Shown here piece after piece: positions 46,101 to 59,600 of a DNA stretch of 64,000 nucleotides. The translations under genes were made by a program, and so were the position numbers. The DNA comes from Zonotrichia leucophrys gambelii (Eukaryota; Chordata; Aves; Passeriformes; Passerellidae), in assembly GCF_028769735.1 (NCBI RefSeq), contig NC_088171.1:94731412-94795411 (forward strand). The letters are read 5' to 3'. Under the pieces are notes generated by a model. The model saw nothing but the letters and a program-made list of their open reading frames with translations. It had not been told where the DNA came from and did no database searches. How positions within the stretch are numbered: the stretch's first letter is position 1; every line of letters starts with the position of its first letter.

Positions 46101-49100
46101 TTGTGAGAACTCTATAAGGGAGAGCTCTTTAAAACACAGCACCCTAAGCGAGCTGCCTAATTAGACAAAAGGCAAATAAATATGATTCACATTGAAAGAG
46201 ATACAGAACAGAGACAGATGAACTGGGAAAGCCAGGTAAGGCATCAGAAGAAATCTTTAACTTGTACACAATGGACTGCTTCACTTCACTAGGAGGCAAA
46301 AAATGAGCAGCTGTGAGAACTTCTTTGTTATTAGCACTGTTTCAGAAGCCGTTTTCAGAGTCCAGCTGTAAATTGGATATAAGCACTTGCCAAATGCAAG
46401 GGGAGTGGTTTCCACTTTGGTCTTTGTGTTTATTGTTTCTGCACTGGCAACAGAATAGAATTCATAGCAGCAGCAAAACAAAGACAGCTCTGAGTTATAC
46501 TGTAATTCACTGCTGGAGATTTATGAATATTATTTTCCCGTAAAACCCAGCATTTTTCGCTTTACTACTTGTAACCTGTAAGTGGCATAAAACTGTGTAC
46601 CTAGCAGGATTTCCTATTGCAGTGAGTGCCAAACACCAGTGTAAGAACTGCACTACATGCACATGTGGTTATAGACTATGCATAAATTGTGCCTTTATGT
46701 TTAACTTGTCTAATCAGCTCACCATATCAAAACTTAATAAGTAGCTGCTTCTCATTTAAAGGTCTAGTAAAACTTCAATTACTATGGCTGTAAGATGCCT
46801 TGTTTCGAAAAGAGCATTAAATAGTTTTATAGATATGGTTAGAAGATCTTGTGTAGTTGTTTTTATGAAAGTGAATGAGTTCATTAATAATAGGAGTCAG
46901 AGACAGAAATACAGGTTGGGAGTGGGTGAAGTATCCTGCCTTTGCATCCCTTCCTCACAGGTTATCCTTGAGGAGTAAGTCACTTCTGCCGCCATGCTGA
47001 TGACCAGGCATGGCCAGACACCAATAACACACCCAGAGGTGATGTTTTGTGAGCCACCCTTCCTCTCAGGGACAGAACTAAAGGGCCTGATTATCATTTC
47101 TACCTGTTTTTCCACCAGAAAAAATAAATTGTCTCTGGTGCAGTTACTCTGGATTTAATTCAAAACCATGACCTGAAGCCTCTTTTATGTGTGAGAGTAT
47201 ATTAAGAAAAAGAAAAAAAAAAAGTGTCTTATTCTACTCATGAGTATATGAGAGCAATGAGATATGCATCCCACCCTCTGTGCTGAGGGATTGGCATTGC
47301 TCTCCAGCCATGTAACTGCAAGCAAGGTACATGATTTGGCAATGAGCTTATCAGGGGACGTGGAGGCTCTCACTGCTCCACCCTACAGCTTCTCCATAGG
47401 CACCTGGGATCTTCCCATCAGCTTCAATGGATTCTGGTCCTGATCCCAGGGAGACCAACCTTTACCTTCTTTCCCTACAATTTGGCAGATGGGTACCCTA
47501 CCTAAACAGGATTCAAGCTTCCAAGTCACTTTCTCTTCCAGAAACCAGAAAATCCTACAGGGAACTTGAAGCTAACACAGAGCCCAGAACAGAAGATTTT
47601 CTTGCCTATAGTATGCACCAAAAGGAAAACATCATTTTAGATGCTGGCACCCTAAGTTAGATTTCTCTGTATCTCTACAAACACTGTTGGCCAAATCTGT
47701 ACTTTTTTTCAAATGTATTTTTTGAAAAAAGGAAATCTCAGATTTACTGTAAATGCAGACGAGGAAGGCAAGAGCAGATGGGCAATGTTTAAGTTACAAA
47801 CCTAAGGGAAGATTTTTCATACAAAACTCTTCAACTGCAGCTCTTAAAATAAAGAAAGATTTTCTGTTTTCCACAGTGACTCACTAAACCTTTATTTAGA
47901 CAGTTGGTAAAAACACCACATCACATAATTCACTGTTTCTTTTTTTTTTAGCTTCCCCCCCTCCTTTTTGCTCAGCTGCAGTTTTAGAATGATGATGGTT
48001 TTTTCCTTTTAAAAGGAGGCAGGAAACTACATGAAGACATTTTGCCTTTTACTTTTTGTTGGCAATCTAAATATAGTTTGGAGTGGCTAATATTCCTGTT
48101 CAGACCCACAGCACAGCACCCTCTGTTGCGCATATTAAGTAGGAGGATTAGAATCTTTATGAGGGTTTTGTTCATTTTGTGGTAGACATTTTTCAGAGAT
48201 GAGATTTCATAGTCATTCAGAAATTCAAAACCAAAAAGCAGGACCCAAAACATAATGATTTGGAATAAAGAGTTCATCTTACCCATTAAGTGAGTCTCTC
48301 ACTGTGCTGATTGCAGGAGGTCTAACTATTTGTGGAGCTGCGCAACTTGTTTTCCACATAAGTGGCTCATGGCACCTATTTGTCTTCAGAAAGGCTGCAA
48401 GTTACATATTTGCTGCTGTTTGCTCTCAACCAACATGCTGCTGGGCGATCATGAACACCCTTGTTTACCACTCAATCCAGTGGCAACTGAAAATACTCTA
48501 ATTTTGAGTCAGCACTTAAAACCATCAGTGGAACTTCATGCAGGGCAGTGGAGGTTTCTCCCAGTACATGGACCTCATGGGAGTTTGCAAATTGACTGCT
48601 GCTAGCCTGATTCCAGGAGATTTTAAGCTCCCCAGTTCATTTCCTGAGAAATGAATTAAGGGTGTAAACACTTCACCACATACAGCAAGCGGACATAAAA
48701 TTATACAGGTTTCCCTGTGTCAGATGAAGCACTGCTAAATCAGGTTGCTTTAAAGTTTCGTCCAGCAGTTCTTGGACCTCCAAATTTCTGTCATAGGTGC
48801 TACTTCTGGAAGCTGCTACCTCCAACCATTCTCCTTGCTAGAGTATGCAGTAATGCTGCAGGGATATGCGTGCTGAAAAGAAGCTTATTCTAACCAGTAG
48901 CTAGAAATGAAGATGACTCAAAAAAACCAGAGGGTTCCAAGTTGATTACACTATATCTGCATAATAAAAACCTTGCTCCTTACAAGGAAATTATTCTAGC
49001 TAAGATTCATTGTGAGATTCATTTTTATGTAAGATTCATCTTTATTCTAAGATTCATGTTTTCTTATGTTCTCAGAGATGCTGCACTGGTCCCCGTAGGT

Positions 49101-50057
49101 CCCTTTTCTCCATAGCTGTATGTTTTCTGCTTTTCTACATTCCAAGGCATGTTCTCCACAGACAGTGGAGTTCAGCAACTGAAGAGCTGTGCAAGAATGT
49201 CTAAGGAGCTAACATGACCTTTGGTCATCTGATGATTTGGTACATTGCCTGTGAGGCAGCTGGAGGGGATAGCTCTGATGGGCACCACATGGGCCTAGAG
49301 AAGCAGTAGAATATAGAGAAAATATATACAATTTAAAAGGGGAGAACTGTTCAAGCAACAGCTTTACCTGAAGAAATACCAGCCTAATAGAGAGGTTTGG
49401 TAACATGCGAAAAATGTTTAAAAAAAAAGAAAGAGAGGAAAAAACCAGGAGATATTTTACTAGGAAAAACAACAGTTTCACTGGGGCCTATTTGAAGAAG
49501 CTGATAACCTTTTCCAGAAGCTTGATGGTCTCCTTCTTCCTTATGAAAAACCATGTTCATTTGAAGAAATCATCAAATAAAAAAAGTTCAGTTTCTGAGT
49601 AGAGCATGAATATTTGTGGTACTAACATCTGCGGTGGCCTTTCAATTTACTAGACCAAAAGCAAAGAACAGGAGGAATTGGACCAGTCTAGTGGTTGAGA
49701 GTCTTTATGGCTTCCAAACCACACAAGAACTCATTTGTGCTGTTAGCATCAATTTATTACTTAGGGCGGCTCCAAGAAAAAAATTCTGCCTTTTTCTTAG
49801 ACAAAGTACATCCAAGATATGACGCTTTTACAAACTATTGCACATCACATCTCCTATTTGCATTTCCAAAGATGCTTCAGTCTCATCCTCAGCATTTCAG
49901 AGAAGAGGTGTGTAAGGACTACAGGAAAGAGGCCAGGACAGAAAGTCACATTGGCCTGAAGTGCTGACAAGCAGCAGAGTGGGAAATCAGAATCCCTTTG
50001 GTCTGCTGGTATCTAAATCCCCCCAAGTCTGGGTGCCTCTGCTGTGCTGCTGATCTC
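43170..50057. other. intergenic, nothing recognised
   Basis: Long AT-rich, CpG-poor stretch. Small features: an A-rich run at 47205-47223 and four copies of agattcat at 49003, 49015, 49032 and 49050. No open frame has domain-like composition, and I see no RNA gene. Confidence 0.55.
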
Positions 50058-50132
50058 TTTTCCATACCATATTAAAAAAAAAAAGTGCTTCTGTGGATTG
50101 CCCATGAATGCCAGGGTCTGTGTGTGTGCAGA
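50058..50132 (+). repeat. dispersed duplicate, copy A
   Basis: ttttccatacca, an A run, agtgcttctgtggattgcc, then a diverged segment ending gtgtgtgtgca. The same arrangement recurs at 50873-50957 in direct orientation, about 815 bases away. The family is not identified. Confidence 0.7.
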
Positions 50133-50872
50133 ATAAGAACCCATTTTACTTTCTGAGAATCCTTCTCTTTGAAGATGTCCTGCTCAGAATTCATGAAATA
50201 TGATGGATTTTCTTCCTCTGGCATATGGATGGTTTCTCCTTAAATTTCATCTCTCTTCAGCATGGCTCACTCTATTTCAGTCATCCCTGCTGCCCACAAT
50301 CATCCACCATTTCCCCTGTGCTTTGTGGACAGCTTCATAGAGCAAATCTGAAGAGAGATAGCTGAGACTGATGCTGAGTTAAGAAACATTTAATCTTCAT
50401 GTAGATGAAAAGCAAATGAGCAGCCATTTCTCATGGTTAATTAATAGCACATGCTTTGTAAAGTGAAGTGCATCATAGAGGCTGGACTCTCCTCTGGCTT
50501 TAGAGCAGTGTGATTGCACAGGGCTCCTGTGGAGCCACTACAGGTATTTTTTACAGGGAAAATAGATTCGCATCCAGTGAATAGAAATTAATGTTCACAT
50601 AAGGTGGTCCAGCTGACCATGCTGTTTTCATTCAAAGTACCTAAATGCTGAGTTCCCAAAAACACTGCCCGAAAATGTGGAAGTGGGTTTGGTAAGTGCT
50701 TCTGGAGAAATTGGATCAAACCCAACATTTCCTTAGGAATATTTAGTCTTCTTTTCAGCACTGTGGGAGGTTTGGGCTGCTGCTTTGCACATTTTTTTAG
50801 TGCCTTTCCCTTTGAGACACCTAGGGCAAAGGCCTCAGGCACTTGATGTTATCTGTTTTCATAAGAAGAGTT

Positions 50873-50957
50873 TTTTCCATACCACACAAAAAAAAAAAAA
50901 AAAAAAAAAAAGTGCTTCTGTGGATTGCCAGTGAGTTCTATGGACTCTGTGTGTGCA
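50873..50957 (+). repeat. dispersed duplicate, copy B, with long poly-A
   Basis: ttttccatacca, about 24 A, then agtgcttctgtggattgcc and gtgtgtgca. It pairs with 50058-50132. The internal poly-A run differs in length between copies. Confidence 0.7.
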
Positions 50958-51345
50958 AAACTCCCACTGTCATCACCAAAGAGCTGCACATAGAAAAAGA
51001 TTAGCCCATGTATTAGATTCACGAACAGAATAAACCTGAATAACCATTTTGGGCCCTTCTGCAGATACCAAGCTGTGCCAGGTGTGGTGGGCAGGATGAG
51101 AATCTGGATAAAACGAATGTCAGAGAATCTAAATTCCTAGCTGCAAAACTGAAGAGACCACAATATATATTTTAATCCTCTCAGGGGAAATTGTACTATA
51201 AGTACATTGAAATAAATTTCTTTCACCCTCTCTCCCTAAAGTGCTTCAAAAGGAGCATTTGGGATCAATTTACCAATCCTTGAAAAGATGCCTAGAAAGA
51301 GCAAAACAGTCAAAGATTACATGCTTGATACTGAGAGGTAAAAGT
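50958..51345. other. intergenic, nothing recognised
   Basis: A short non-coding stretch between two repeats, with no notable composition or motif. Confidence 0.5.
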
Positions 51346-51425
51346 TGTCCAGTAGCTGAAGCTGCTTAGGGCAAAGCAAATTTCCTGTCCAGTAGCTGAA
51401 GCTGCTTAGGGCAAAGCAAATTTCC
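51346..51425. repeat. 40-bp perfect tandem duplication
   Basis: The 40 bases starting tgtccagtagctgaagctgc occur twice back to back (51346 and 51386) without a mismatch, so the duplication is recent or is an assembly artefact. Confidence 0.95.
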
Positions 51426-54400
51426 AGGTGTAAGGGGCTAATATTGTGTGGGCAACAGGAGTGAGAATGATTTCACCCTCCTGCATCTCCCCACAGAGCT
51501 CTGATCTGCCCTCGCAGATGAGGAGGCTGCTACACCTGAGCTGATGAGAGCTCAGGACAATATCTGACTCCGACTTGAATTTGGGCCCCACATTCACCAC
51601 CTTCCACACAGGAGTGGACTTTTGGGCTGGCAGCCCAAGGACTGTACCAAGAGTACCAGGAATGTCACCGTGCCTGCCTTCCTGTGACACTGTAGGCGGC
51701 ACCTCTCCCTTTTCCTGGTGGAGGTCTCCAGCCTGGTGGAAAGTGCAGCAGCAATCTGTGATTGTTTGTTTGTGCTCATCCTGCTGATGCTGCAGTCCAT
51801 ATATTGACTTGTCTGGGAGTCTCAGCTTCCAGCCATTCTAGGTCACTCCTGTCCCCATCTCCGAACCCGCATTTTCTGTTTGTGTGCATTGGTGGTTGAG
51901 CATCTGTCTGCACACCACTGTGTGTGGAAGCCTGGATGCCTTCAGAGCAGGCAGCTGCATTTGCAGAAGCTGGATAGAAGTCAGATGCTAAAAAAAAAAA
52001 TCTCTGGAAATCTTAGAGGCTCTTGGCTTTAAAGGCATTTAAAAAAGAAACAAACCAACAACCCCCCCCCCCCCCCACCTTCAAAGATGTGCTTGGCAGA
52101 GTACCAGTTTGCCCGTGGGATATTTGATTCTCCTCAAAGATCTGCTTACTTCTATGCAGGTGGTACCAGCTGATGCAGAGAAAGGAGTGATAATGTCTGG
52201 GGAAAAGGACAAAGAAATACTCCAGATTTTTCTATTGAGTGGAGAGGTTGAGGTGGAAACACTGAGCAGCACCACACCAAAACCAAGCCAAAACAATACA
52301 AAATCAATGGGGAAACAAAAAAGAAAGAAAAGAAAGTAATTCTGCTTGGACAATACAATCTGTTTTAAAACTGACCCTCTTTACTGTCCAGCTGATTTCA
52401 TGCTTTCATGTCTTTGTTTGGACATTTAATCAGTTTCTCTTGGTGTTTATGTGTGTGCTAAGTTGCACTGGTTTTATCTGAGTGTGAACTGATTTCATTA
52501 AATCACTGCAAGCTGGATACTTTTACTGTACTTTGTACCATTTTTATTTCTGTTTACTCTAAATTAATTAGCACCAGTGTCAGGCTGGAGCAAAGCACAT
52601 CATTCTTCAGCACAGTAAGCTGTCCATTGGTTTAACTCAATCAGTACAAGTTCCAATTTAAGAGCAGCCAGAGTGGGCCAGGCTTAAATCCACTGTTATC
52701 CTGGTGATCAGAATATTCCAAAGCAGTGCTTTGGTATGGGCACAGGGAGAAGACAAGCACATGACATACCCTTTTATGAATCAGGGGCTTCATCTCTTTT
52801 TGCTTCTGGATGCTCCATTTTCATAGAACTTTTTGACTTGTTTTCTCATTTTTTTTTTTCCAAGGGAATGTTCATCTCAACACTCACCCAGTCAATTAGG
52901 CATCTGACAAAGGAGAGTTTCTCATCCTGCACTTGTGTAGGTGTGTTGAAAGTTTTCTTAAGGAAAAAACCCCTCTTGCTCCTACATTTCTAATGTGCTT
53001 GGGATCCACTCCTTCCAGCTGTTATCATCAGGTGGGCCCACCTTCTCCTTGGTAAAATGCAATTCAAAGAATAAAATGTGGGTTTTTTTATTTTTGTCCA
53101 ATCTTCTGCTAAATCAAATATTTAGTATCTCTAGAGCAGATTAAAGCCTCCCTCATTTAATAAACAGTGTTTAAAATTGCCCTGACTTCTCAGCTTGCAC
53201 CTTTCAAGCAAGACAATAAAACACCCACACAGGTAGCTGGCACTACAAGTGTTTGTACACAAAAAAAAAGAAGCAGCAAACAACTGTGTGTGGATGAAGG
53301 CTGAACTTTCCTCCACTAGCCAGGCTGAGATCCTTCCAGGATTTTGTTTCAGTTGTCTCTCTTTCCCAGAAACCACATTTGCTGGCAGCCTTGGCAACCT
53401 GATGTCACTTATGTGGTTGAAAGCTGCAAGTAGCAATTCCCACCGCAGAACATGGCTTCTCCCACCCCATCCTGGGTAACCCAGGGCTTGTAGCTCTTTG
53501 CTTCTGATATTTTCACTGCACAGACATAAAAGAGGCATCCCTTTCTTTTCCCCATCCTCCCTGAATGAGCAGAGAGGCTGCTTTGGTCCAGAGAGCAGCT
53601 TGCATCACCTCTGGGGAGACAGAGAGTCCCTGATGTGTGCTGAGGGTAAGGCAGCATCACCACAGCAGCATGGTAAGGTGGAAAACAATCACCTCTCTTA
53701 AATCCTGAGTCTTGACTGCCTCTGAACACGGGACTTTGTCTCCATAAGGCAAGAGGTGGGGATGGGAGGGAGTAGCAGAGAGGGCAGGGGTTGCAGGCAG
53801 CCCCAGTTGCCATTGTGCATTGTATAAGATAATGTGAGCAGAAACTTCCCTTCCTGCTCACCAACAGGCAACACTTCACCTCTGTTGTGCCAAGAGGTTT
53901 TCATTTTACTATGCCTGGCATAAACTTTCAAAATCTTAATGTATTATGTCAGAAAAATGAGCTTTATTTCCTACTTCCAGCATCTGGTGGTAGTGAGGAA
54001 GAGAGAGAGAGAGCAGAGGAGCAGAAGGATGCTGTTAGCAGCATCTCTGCTGTAGAAAAACACCTGGACCTTTTTCCCCCTGCAAAAGCAATCAAATGCA
54101 GAGCCCATGTCTCTTGCTAGGGACTATCACCTACCCACTGGCACTGCAGGGATGGGCCTGATGGGCCAGATTTAATGATGAAAATAATGTTTCAGGGGAT
54201 GTAGGGAAGGCCCAGGGCTCCACATACTCCCTCATGGTGCTGGGGGTACAGCTGGATGAAAAAAGCAGCCCTGGAGAGCTGGGCAGGTGTGAACCATTGG
54301 TCTTACTTGGGCTGTACTCTGCCACTGGGTCAGTGGGCACCAGCATTGCCCCAGCTTCAGAGGGAGCAGCCCTGCCATGTCAAAGTACTCACGTGCCCAG

Positions 54401-56508
54401 AGAGCACTGGGACACAGGTGCCTCCTGCCTTATTAATTTCTTCTTGGTATTATTTTTTTCCAGGTAACACTTGGAAACCCACTCCTAGCCCACTTGCAGC
54501 TCATAGGAAGAAAAGTGGAACATTTCCATGAAAATCTCAATAGGTTCAGCTGTTTATCCAACAACAGGATATGGATTTCAAGCCTGCAATATAATAATAT
54601 ATAGAGGGAGAGAGGGAGAGAGAGAGAGTAGTGACATAACTGTAAAAGGAAAAGCAATTTACTGTCTGATTTTTATTACATATATTCTCAGCAGGCCAAC
54701 AAAATGTATTCACCCACCACAGTGACCAGAAAACAATATATTTCTACTCTTATCAGACACAGGCATTGACTCAAGGCAGGGCCCTTAGGGTTACCCATCC
54801 CAGCACAGCCTCCAGATTTGGCACAATTGATCCATGAACACAGGTTTTGGTGCATGCTGCCATTTCTTTTAAAATACTTTCCACTCACTGTCTCAGGTTC
54901 TTAGATGAGAAAACTTGCTCTGTAGTCTGCCAGCAGCCCATGGGAGGTTACAGGGATTTGCCCATTGTTTTGTGTAACACAGCTTTGTTGGCCTCACAGC
55001 AGCACATAGAAGCTCTTGTGCAACGTCCTTGGATAGTTCTTGGATTTTGGAAGGAGTCTAGCTCAAATAAATAGTTTGAAGAGCTGCTGTCCACCTTTTG
55101 GGTTGACTCAGCCTCATGGCAATACCAATGGTTGTTTTGTGAAAGCTGCGCCATGCAAGCCCTCCTGATGATGGGGTGTGGCCACATTTCTCTTCACAGA
55201 GAAAAGCAAGGCACAACTTCCCAAGGATATTTCTGAGATTCACATTCTCTGGACCTCAGAGAAAGAAAAAACAATTCTTATCCCGTTTACTGCTCCTGTA
55301 TTTTGGAACAAGTAGAATGCATTGAGGAAGATTATTTACCTGAAAGAATTTGCTTAATTGGATTCTGCTGTGAGTGTTTTGATTCATTGACCAATTGAAT
55401 CCACATGGGTGCCAGGACTGTCAGCTGACATTCACGAGATTCTGTGCAGTTGAGTTGAGTGCTTGGGCAGATTCAGTTTAGTTGTAGCATAATATAGATT
55501 AATATATTATAATAAAGTAATTAATTAGCCTTCTGATATCAGTGGAGTCAGATCATCATTTCCTCTCCCTTTGATGGGAGTTGCCCTGTATTTCCAATAA
55601 TGGGGCATATTAAACTTCTGAGCTTGACTTATAGAGAGTGAAAGGAAAAATGACCTGGCTCCCCAGGCTGCCATCCACAGGCTGTGGACATGAGCCCACC
55701 TTGAGGAAAGCACTGAGCTGACAGCCTAGCTCTGGTCACTGGCTGAAGCAGTGACTGGGCACATCTGGCCTGACCCCTGGACTCTTGCCCTTGGGGGCAG
55801 GAACAACCGCCGGGCACCAAAGGTGATCACTGCAAAGGAGGGCACCGAGCCCCCAGTGTGGGCACTTCTGCCCCAGGAGGAGCTCAGGCCCAGAGCACGT
55901 TTCCCTCTGCTGCTGGGGACAGCTGCCCTGAGAGAGCCTGCGCCCATCCAGACAGACAGAGCTTCATACTTGGAGATCAGCACATTTGTCAGAATGGGTT
56001 CCTACCTCCAGCTTGCAACCTTGCCATAAAGCTGCGATCACACCTTCAAACAACCCCTTGTTCATGGAATGTATTTCAAAGACTGGCAGATCTGGCTGGC
56101 AGAATGGGGTCCCATATATGAATTAAAGTCTTTACTTTTTTCTTCCAGAAGTTTTCAAGAGTGCTAGTGACAGAAGAGGAAGGGAGGGAGGCAAATTAAA
56201 AACTTTTTATACATTAGGAAGGTAAATGAAGCAAGTGAATGCAAAGACAAAGAGATGAAAGTCATATTTTATGGTAAACATCATGCAAGAGCTTCTTATT
56301 GGTGATGGGTGCGCAAAATAAGACACCAGAAGCCAATGAAAGAAATGGTTGTTAATACTCTGTCTAGAAATGATAGTTAGTACTGTGACTTTCTTTTTTT
56401 CCCCCACTGATTAAATAATTTATATCAGAATACTTTTGTAATTTGAGTCTGTCAGATGGGAGCTCTTTTATATATAAATATATTTTTTCTTTCCTGCTTT
56501 CTAATTAG
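51426..56508. other. intergenic, simple repeats, GC-richer patches
   Basis: Holds a pure C run of 15 at 52062-52076, a GA-rich tract at 54603-54628, and GC-richer non-coding patches at 51480-51760 and 55725-56020. The open frames in those patches (up to about 98 residues) match no family I know. Confidence 0.5.
54603..54628. repeat. (GA)n-rich tract
   Basis: Purine tract of agagggagagagggagagag type. Confidence 0.85.
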
Positions 56509-56647
56509 CAAGGTACAAAAGAGAACAGTAATGTATTACACAGGTAGAGAAGTGACATTGTCTGGAGAGCCTGGCTGTGTCCCGATTCCCAACGAGGAGC
56601 GCTGCGATACCGTGCTCGGGGAGCCCAGACTCCCCTCCTTTCAGCAG
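56509..56647 (+). other. candidate internal exon of an unknown transcript
   Basis: The sequence has the form of an internal exon: a polypyrimidine tract and acceptor (tttctttcctgctttctaattag) end at 56508, and a strong donor cag|gtaaag starts at 56648. The 139 bases between contain a frame of 46 intact codons, including GEPGCVPIPNEERCDTVLGE. The right half is CpG-rich (about seven CpGs in 70 bases) in a CpG-poor region. I recognise no protein family. It could be an exon of a long non-coding RNA, a lineage-specific gene, or chance. Confidence 0.3.
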
Positions 56648-59600
56648 GTAAAGAGTTAAAGAGACAGATCAAAGTGAGAAAAAGGGAAAATATTCCTTTC
56701 AGGCTTTGAAACACTGTTGCCACCATGGAGAAGAGTAGTAGAAAATTAATAAGGTGGTGTTGGAGCAGATGCATGACCTGCAGTATAGTACAGAGGGCAA
56801 GAGTTCAAATATAAATAAATATGTATGGCTGTGCTATGTCTTATTAGATAAGAGTGCTGTCTCGTAAGCAGTTTAGGTGCAGCGAAGTGGCATCTGTAGT
56901 ACTTGTGAGACAAGGAGCTGTACCATAAACAAGCCTTCTGATTAAGCCAGGGATTTTCTAAGAGGCCAGCAAGAGCCAGAAGCGAGATTCACCATTCCAG
57001 CTCTCTGGGATCAAGGTATCATGTGTGGCGGGGGAGAGGGGGTGAGTCTCCTGCAGTGATCCTGGTAGGATTGCCATCATTTGGGAGGCAGGACCGCTGG
57101 GTTCAGCATCCCCAAAGATTCCCCATTAACAAAACTCCCATCTGTTTCAAAGCAAAAGTTAAAATGCCACACTACAAGGTGCGCAGCGGATGTTAAGTCT
57201 CTTCAACTCTCATTTCTCCAGATCAAAACTTCAGGAGACATCAGCATATAGATCTGGGGGATGCATTTCAGAGTCATTGCTAAACATCCCAAAGCCAGTA
57301 TGTGCCGAGCCAGGGGACAGTGATGGCAACAGATGCAGACCCTGGCCCTCCCTGAGAAAAGCCTGAGCTCCTTTGTGTTCAGATCTACCTCAAATAAACG
57401 TAACAGAAATAATCTCACAATAATTTTTCAGCCACAGGCTAATTTGAAAGTTATATTTAAAGGTATATGGATTTTATCACTATTATATCCTGATGAATTC
57501 TGTTGGTGGTGTTGTTCTTCCCTGTGGAATTACTTGAGAAAAGAAAGGAAGCAGCATTTAAGACTGAACTGAGCTGATTACAAGCAGTCTTAAGGAAAAA
57601 AAATTGCCACAGATAAAATAGAGATTATAATTCTTTATCAGTTACAAATAAACTTCACCTCAGGTTTTCCACTTGAGTTGAGCTTCCCCTCTATTTTTCA
57701 GCAAAATATTTCTCAAATAGTTCCAATGACCCAAAACAAGCATTTTTCACAAGATTAATTTCTCTGCTGCAGAAGTTCATTTATCCCAAGGCAGACTCCG
57801 GCACAGACATGGGCAAGGCTTGTCAGGTAATGTGGAAACAAATGTAGGCAAAAGACAGAATTGGTTCCATGCAAGTTTTACCCCTCCCCACTGAACCTTC
57901 TTTTTTTTACCCCTCCCCTTCTTTACTTTTATAGAGGGGGATTAGTGACATGGATAAGCCACGGGAGTAAAGCTCGCGTGGTTTGTACATGTCATCAGAA
58001 CCCCTACAGAAAATTGCAGCTTTATAATATGTACAATTTCGGTTTAGTTTATTATTTATAATACCTGGGTACCAACAAAAAAGCTCAGACACTAATGCAA
58101 AGTTTTTAATTTCTTAGTGCGTTGACATCACTTACTGTCTTTCTCAATGTATTTTTATTTGTTTGATCTTCTATAAATTTTTCTCTTTGTTCTTCAGATG
58201 GAATAGCAAATCTAGTTCATTCTGAAGACATTCTGCTGCTATAAAGTAACTGAAAAACCTTTAAAAATTTAGAGTTTTAAGTGTGATGTCATGTCCAATA
58301 AGAATATTTGTATCATTACAGGACACAGTATCACCTGGTTCTGTGGAAATATGAATTTCCACTAATATACAAGATTATCTATTTTAGTTATTTTAATGCA
58401 GACAAGTTATTGGAGTAAAGGAACCAAATATTCTATTTCTATTCCTGTTCTGTTTCAGCGTGATTTTGGCTACATCAACATCTGCAAACCTTTTTTCTTT
58501 CTAACACCTTCATATCAAGGCACCACAGCTGAGGCTTTAGTGCAGGTTCTGCTCATGGAATCAGATTTCTGAGGTTGTGGCACTTGCTGATTGCCTGTAG
58601 TACTTTCATCTTACCTAGGCTGTGGCCAAGCCCATTAATATTTTGAAGTGAAGCTGAAGGTATCTCTTTCCACAGACTTGTGATCAGACCAGGTATTCAG
58701 CTGTCTAGGAAAATAAACGGGACAATGGTGGTGGGCAGTAGGTGAAAATTTGAGGGGTTTTGGGTGGGGAAATTTGGCAGGGCCAGGGAGCATCAGGTTC
58801 TGAGCAGGAGGAAATGGTTTAGGCAGAAGAGGGCTAGTAAGCATCAGGATAGAGGGAGGAAGGGTGTAAGAAGCAAGGCTCACTGGAGGGCCAGAGTTTT
58901 TGACCTAGCATGTGGCAACAGAGGACATCCTGACATGAATCCCACCAGGATCAGGAAAATGGGCTCAGGAGCATTGTTCTCCCTCACTATGCTTGCCTGT
59001 TACCTCCTGCATCACCTTCTCACCAGGGCCTGCTGCTCCAGCTACAAAGCACCTCAGCCTCTTCCTCTACCACTGAGAGCCCTCCCAACCAGCACCTTTA
59101 CCTCCTCCAGACACTGCACCCCTCTAGTCTATATTCTCACATTGTTATGTATTCTCTTCCTCCACATGCACACACACACACACACACACACGGAGAGAGT
59201 CAAAAGAAATCAATGAAGAATCAGTGGCCAGTGGAATGATGGATAATAAAAGAACACTCTAAAAAGAGCAAAAAACCTGTGAACAGTTGTGGGACCATTG
59301 CTAGAGACAGCTCACAGCATTGCAGGGTTTAACAAAGGAAGATCAGAAGTGTTGACTAGACACTTTTGTTCTGAATTTGCAATGAAGCTGGAGGGTGTAT
59401 CTATCCCGTCTGACGTTTCTGCAGGAGCAGAACGTTTATCTCTGCAACAAAGGAAGATCTGAGGCAGCACCTGCTAAAATTAAGCTTTCCCAAAAACAGC
59501 TCTATTAATTTGTACTCTGGAGTTTTAAAGCGAGTGGCTAAGGAACTTTCTGAAACACCCTCATTAATAATTCACAGATGTTGGGAGAATGAGTTAATTT

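Noticed and set aside
51406..51702. Minus-strand 98-codon open frame in a GC-richer patch
   Set aside because: Composition is plausible but there is no recognised family, and its end runs into the 40-bp tandem duplication. Not enough support for a gene.
55751..56029. Plus-strand 92-codon open frame
   Set aside because: No family resemblance, and a different overlapping frame is equally open.
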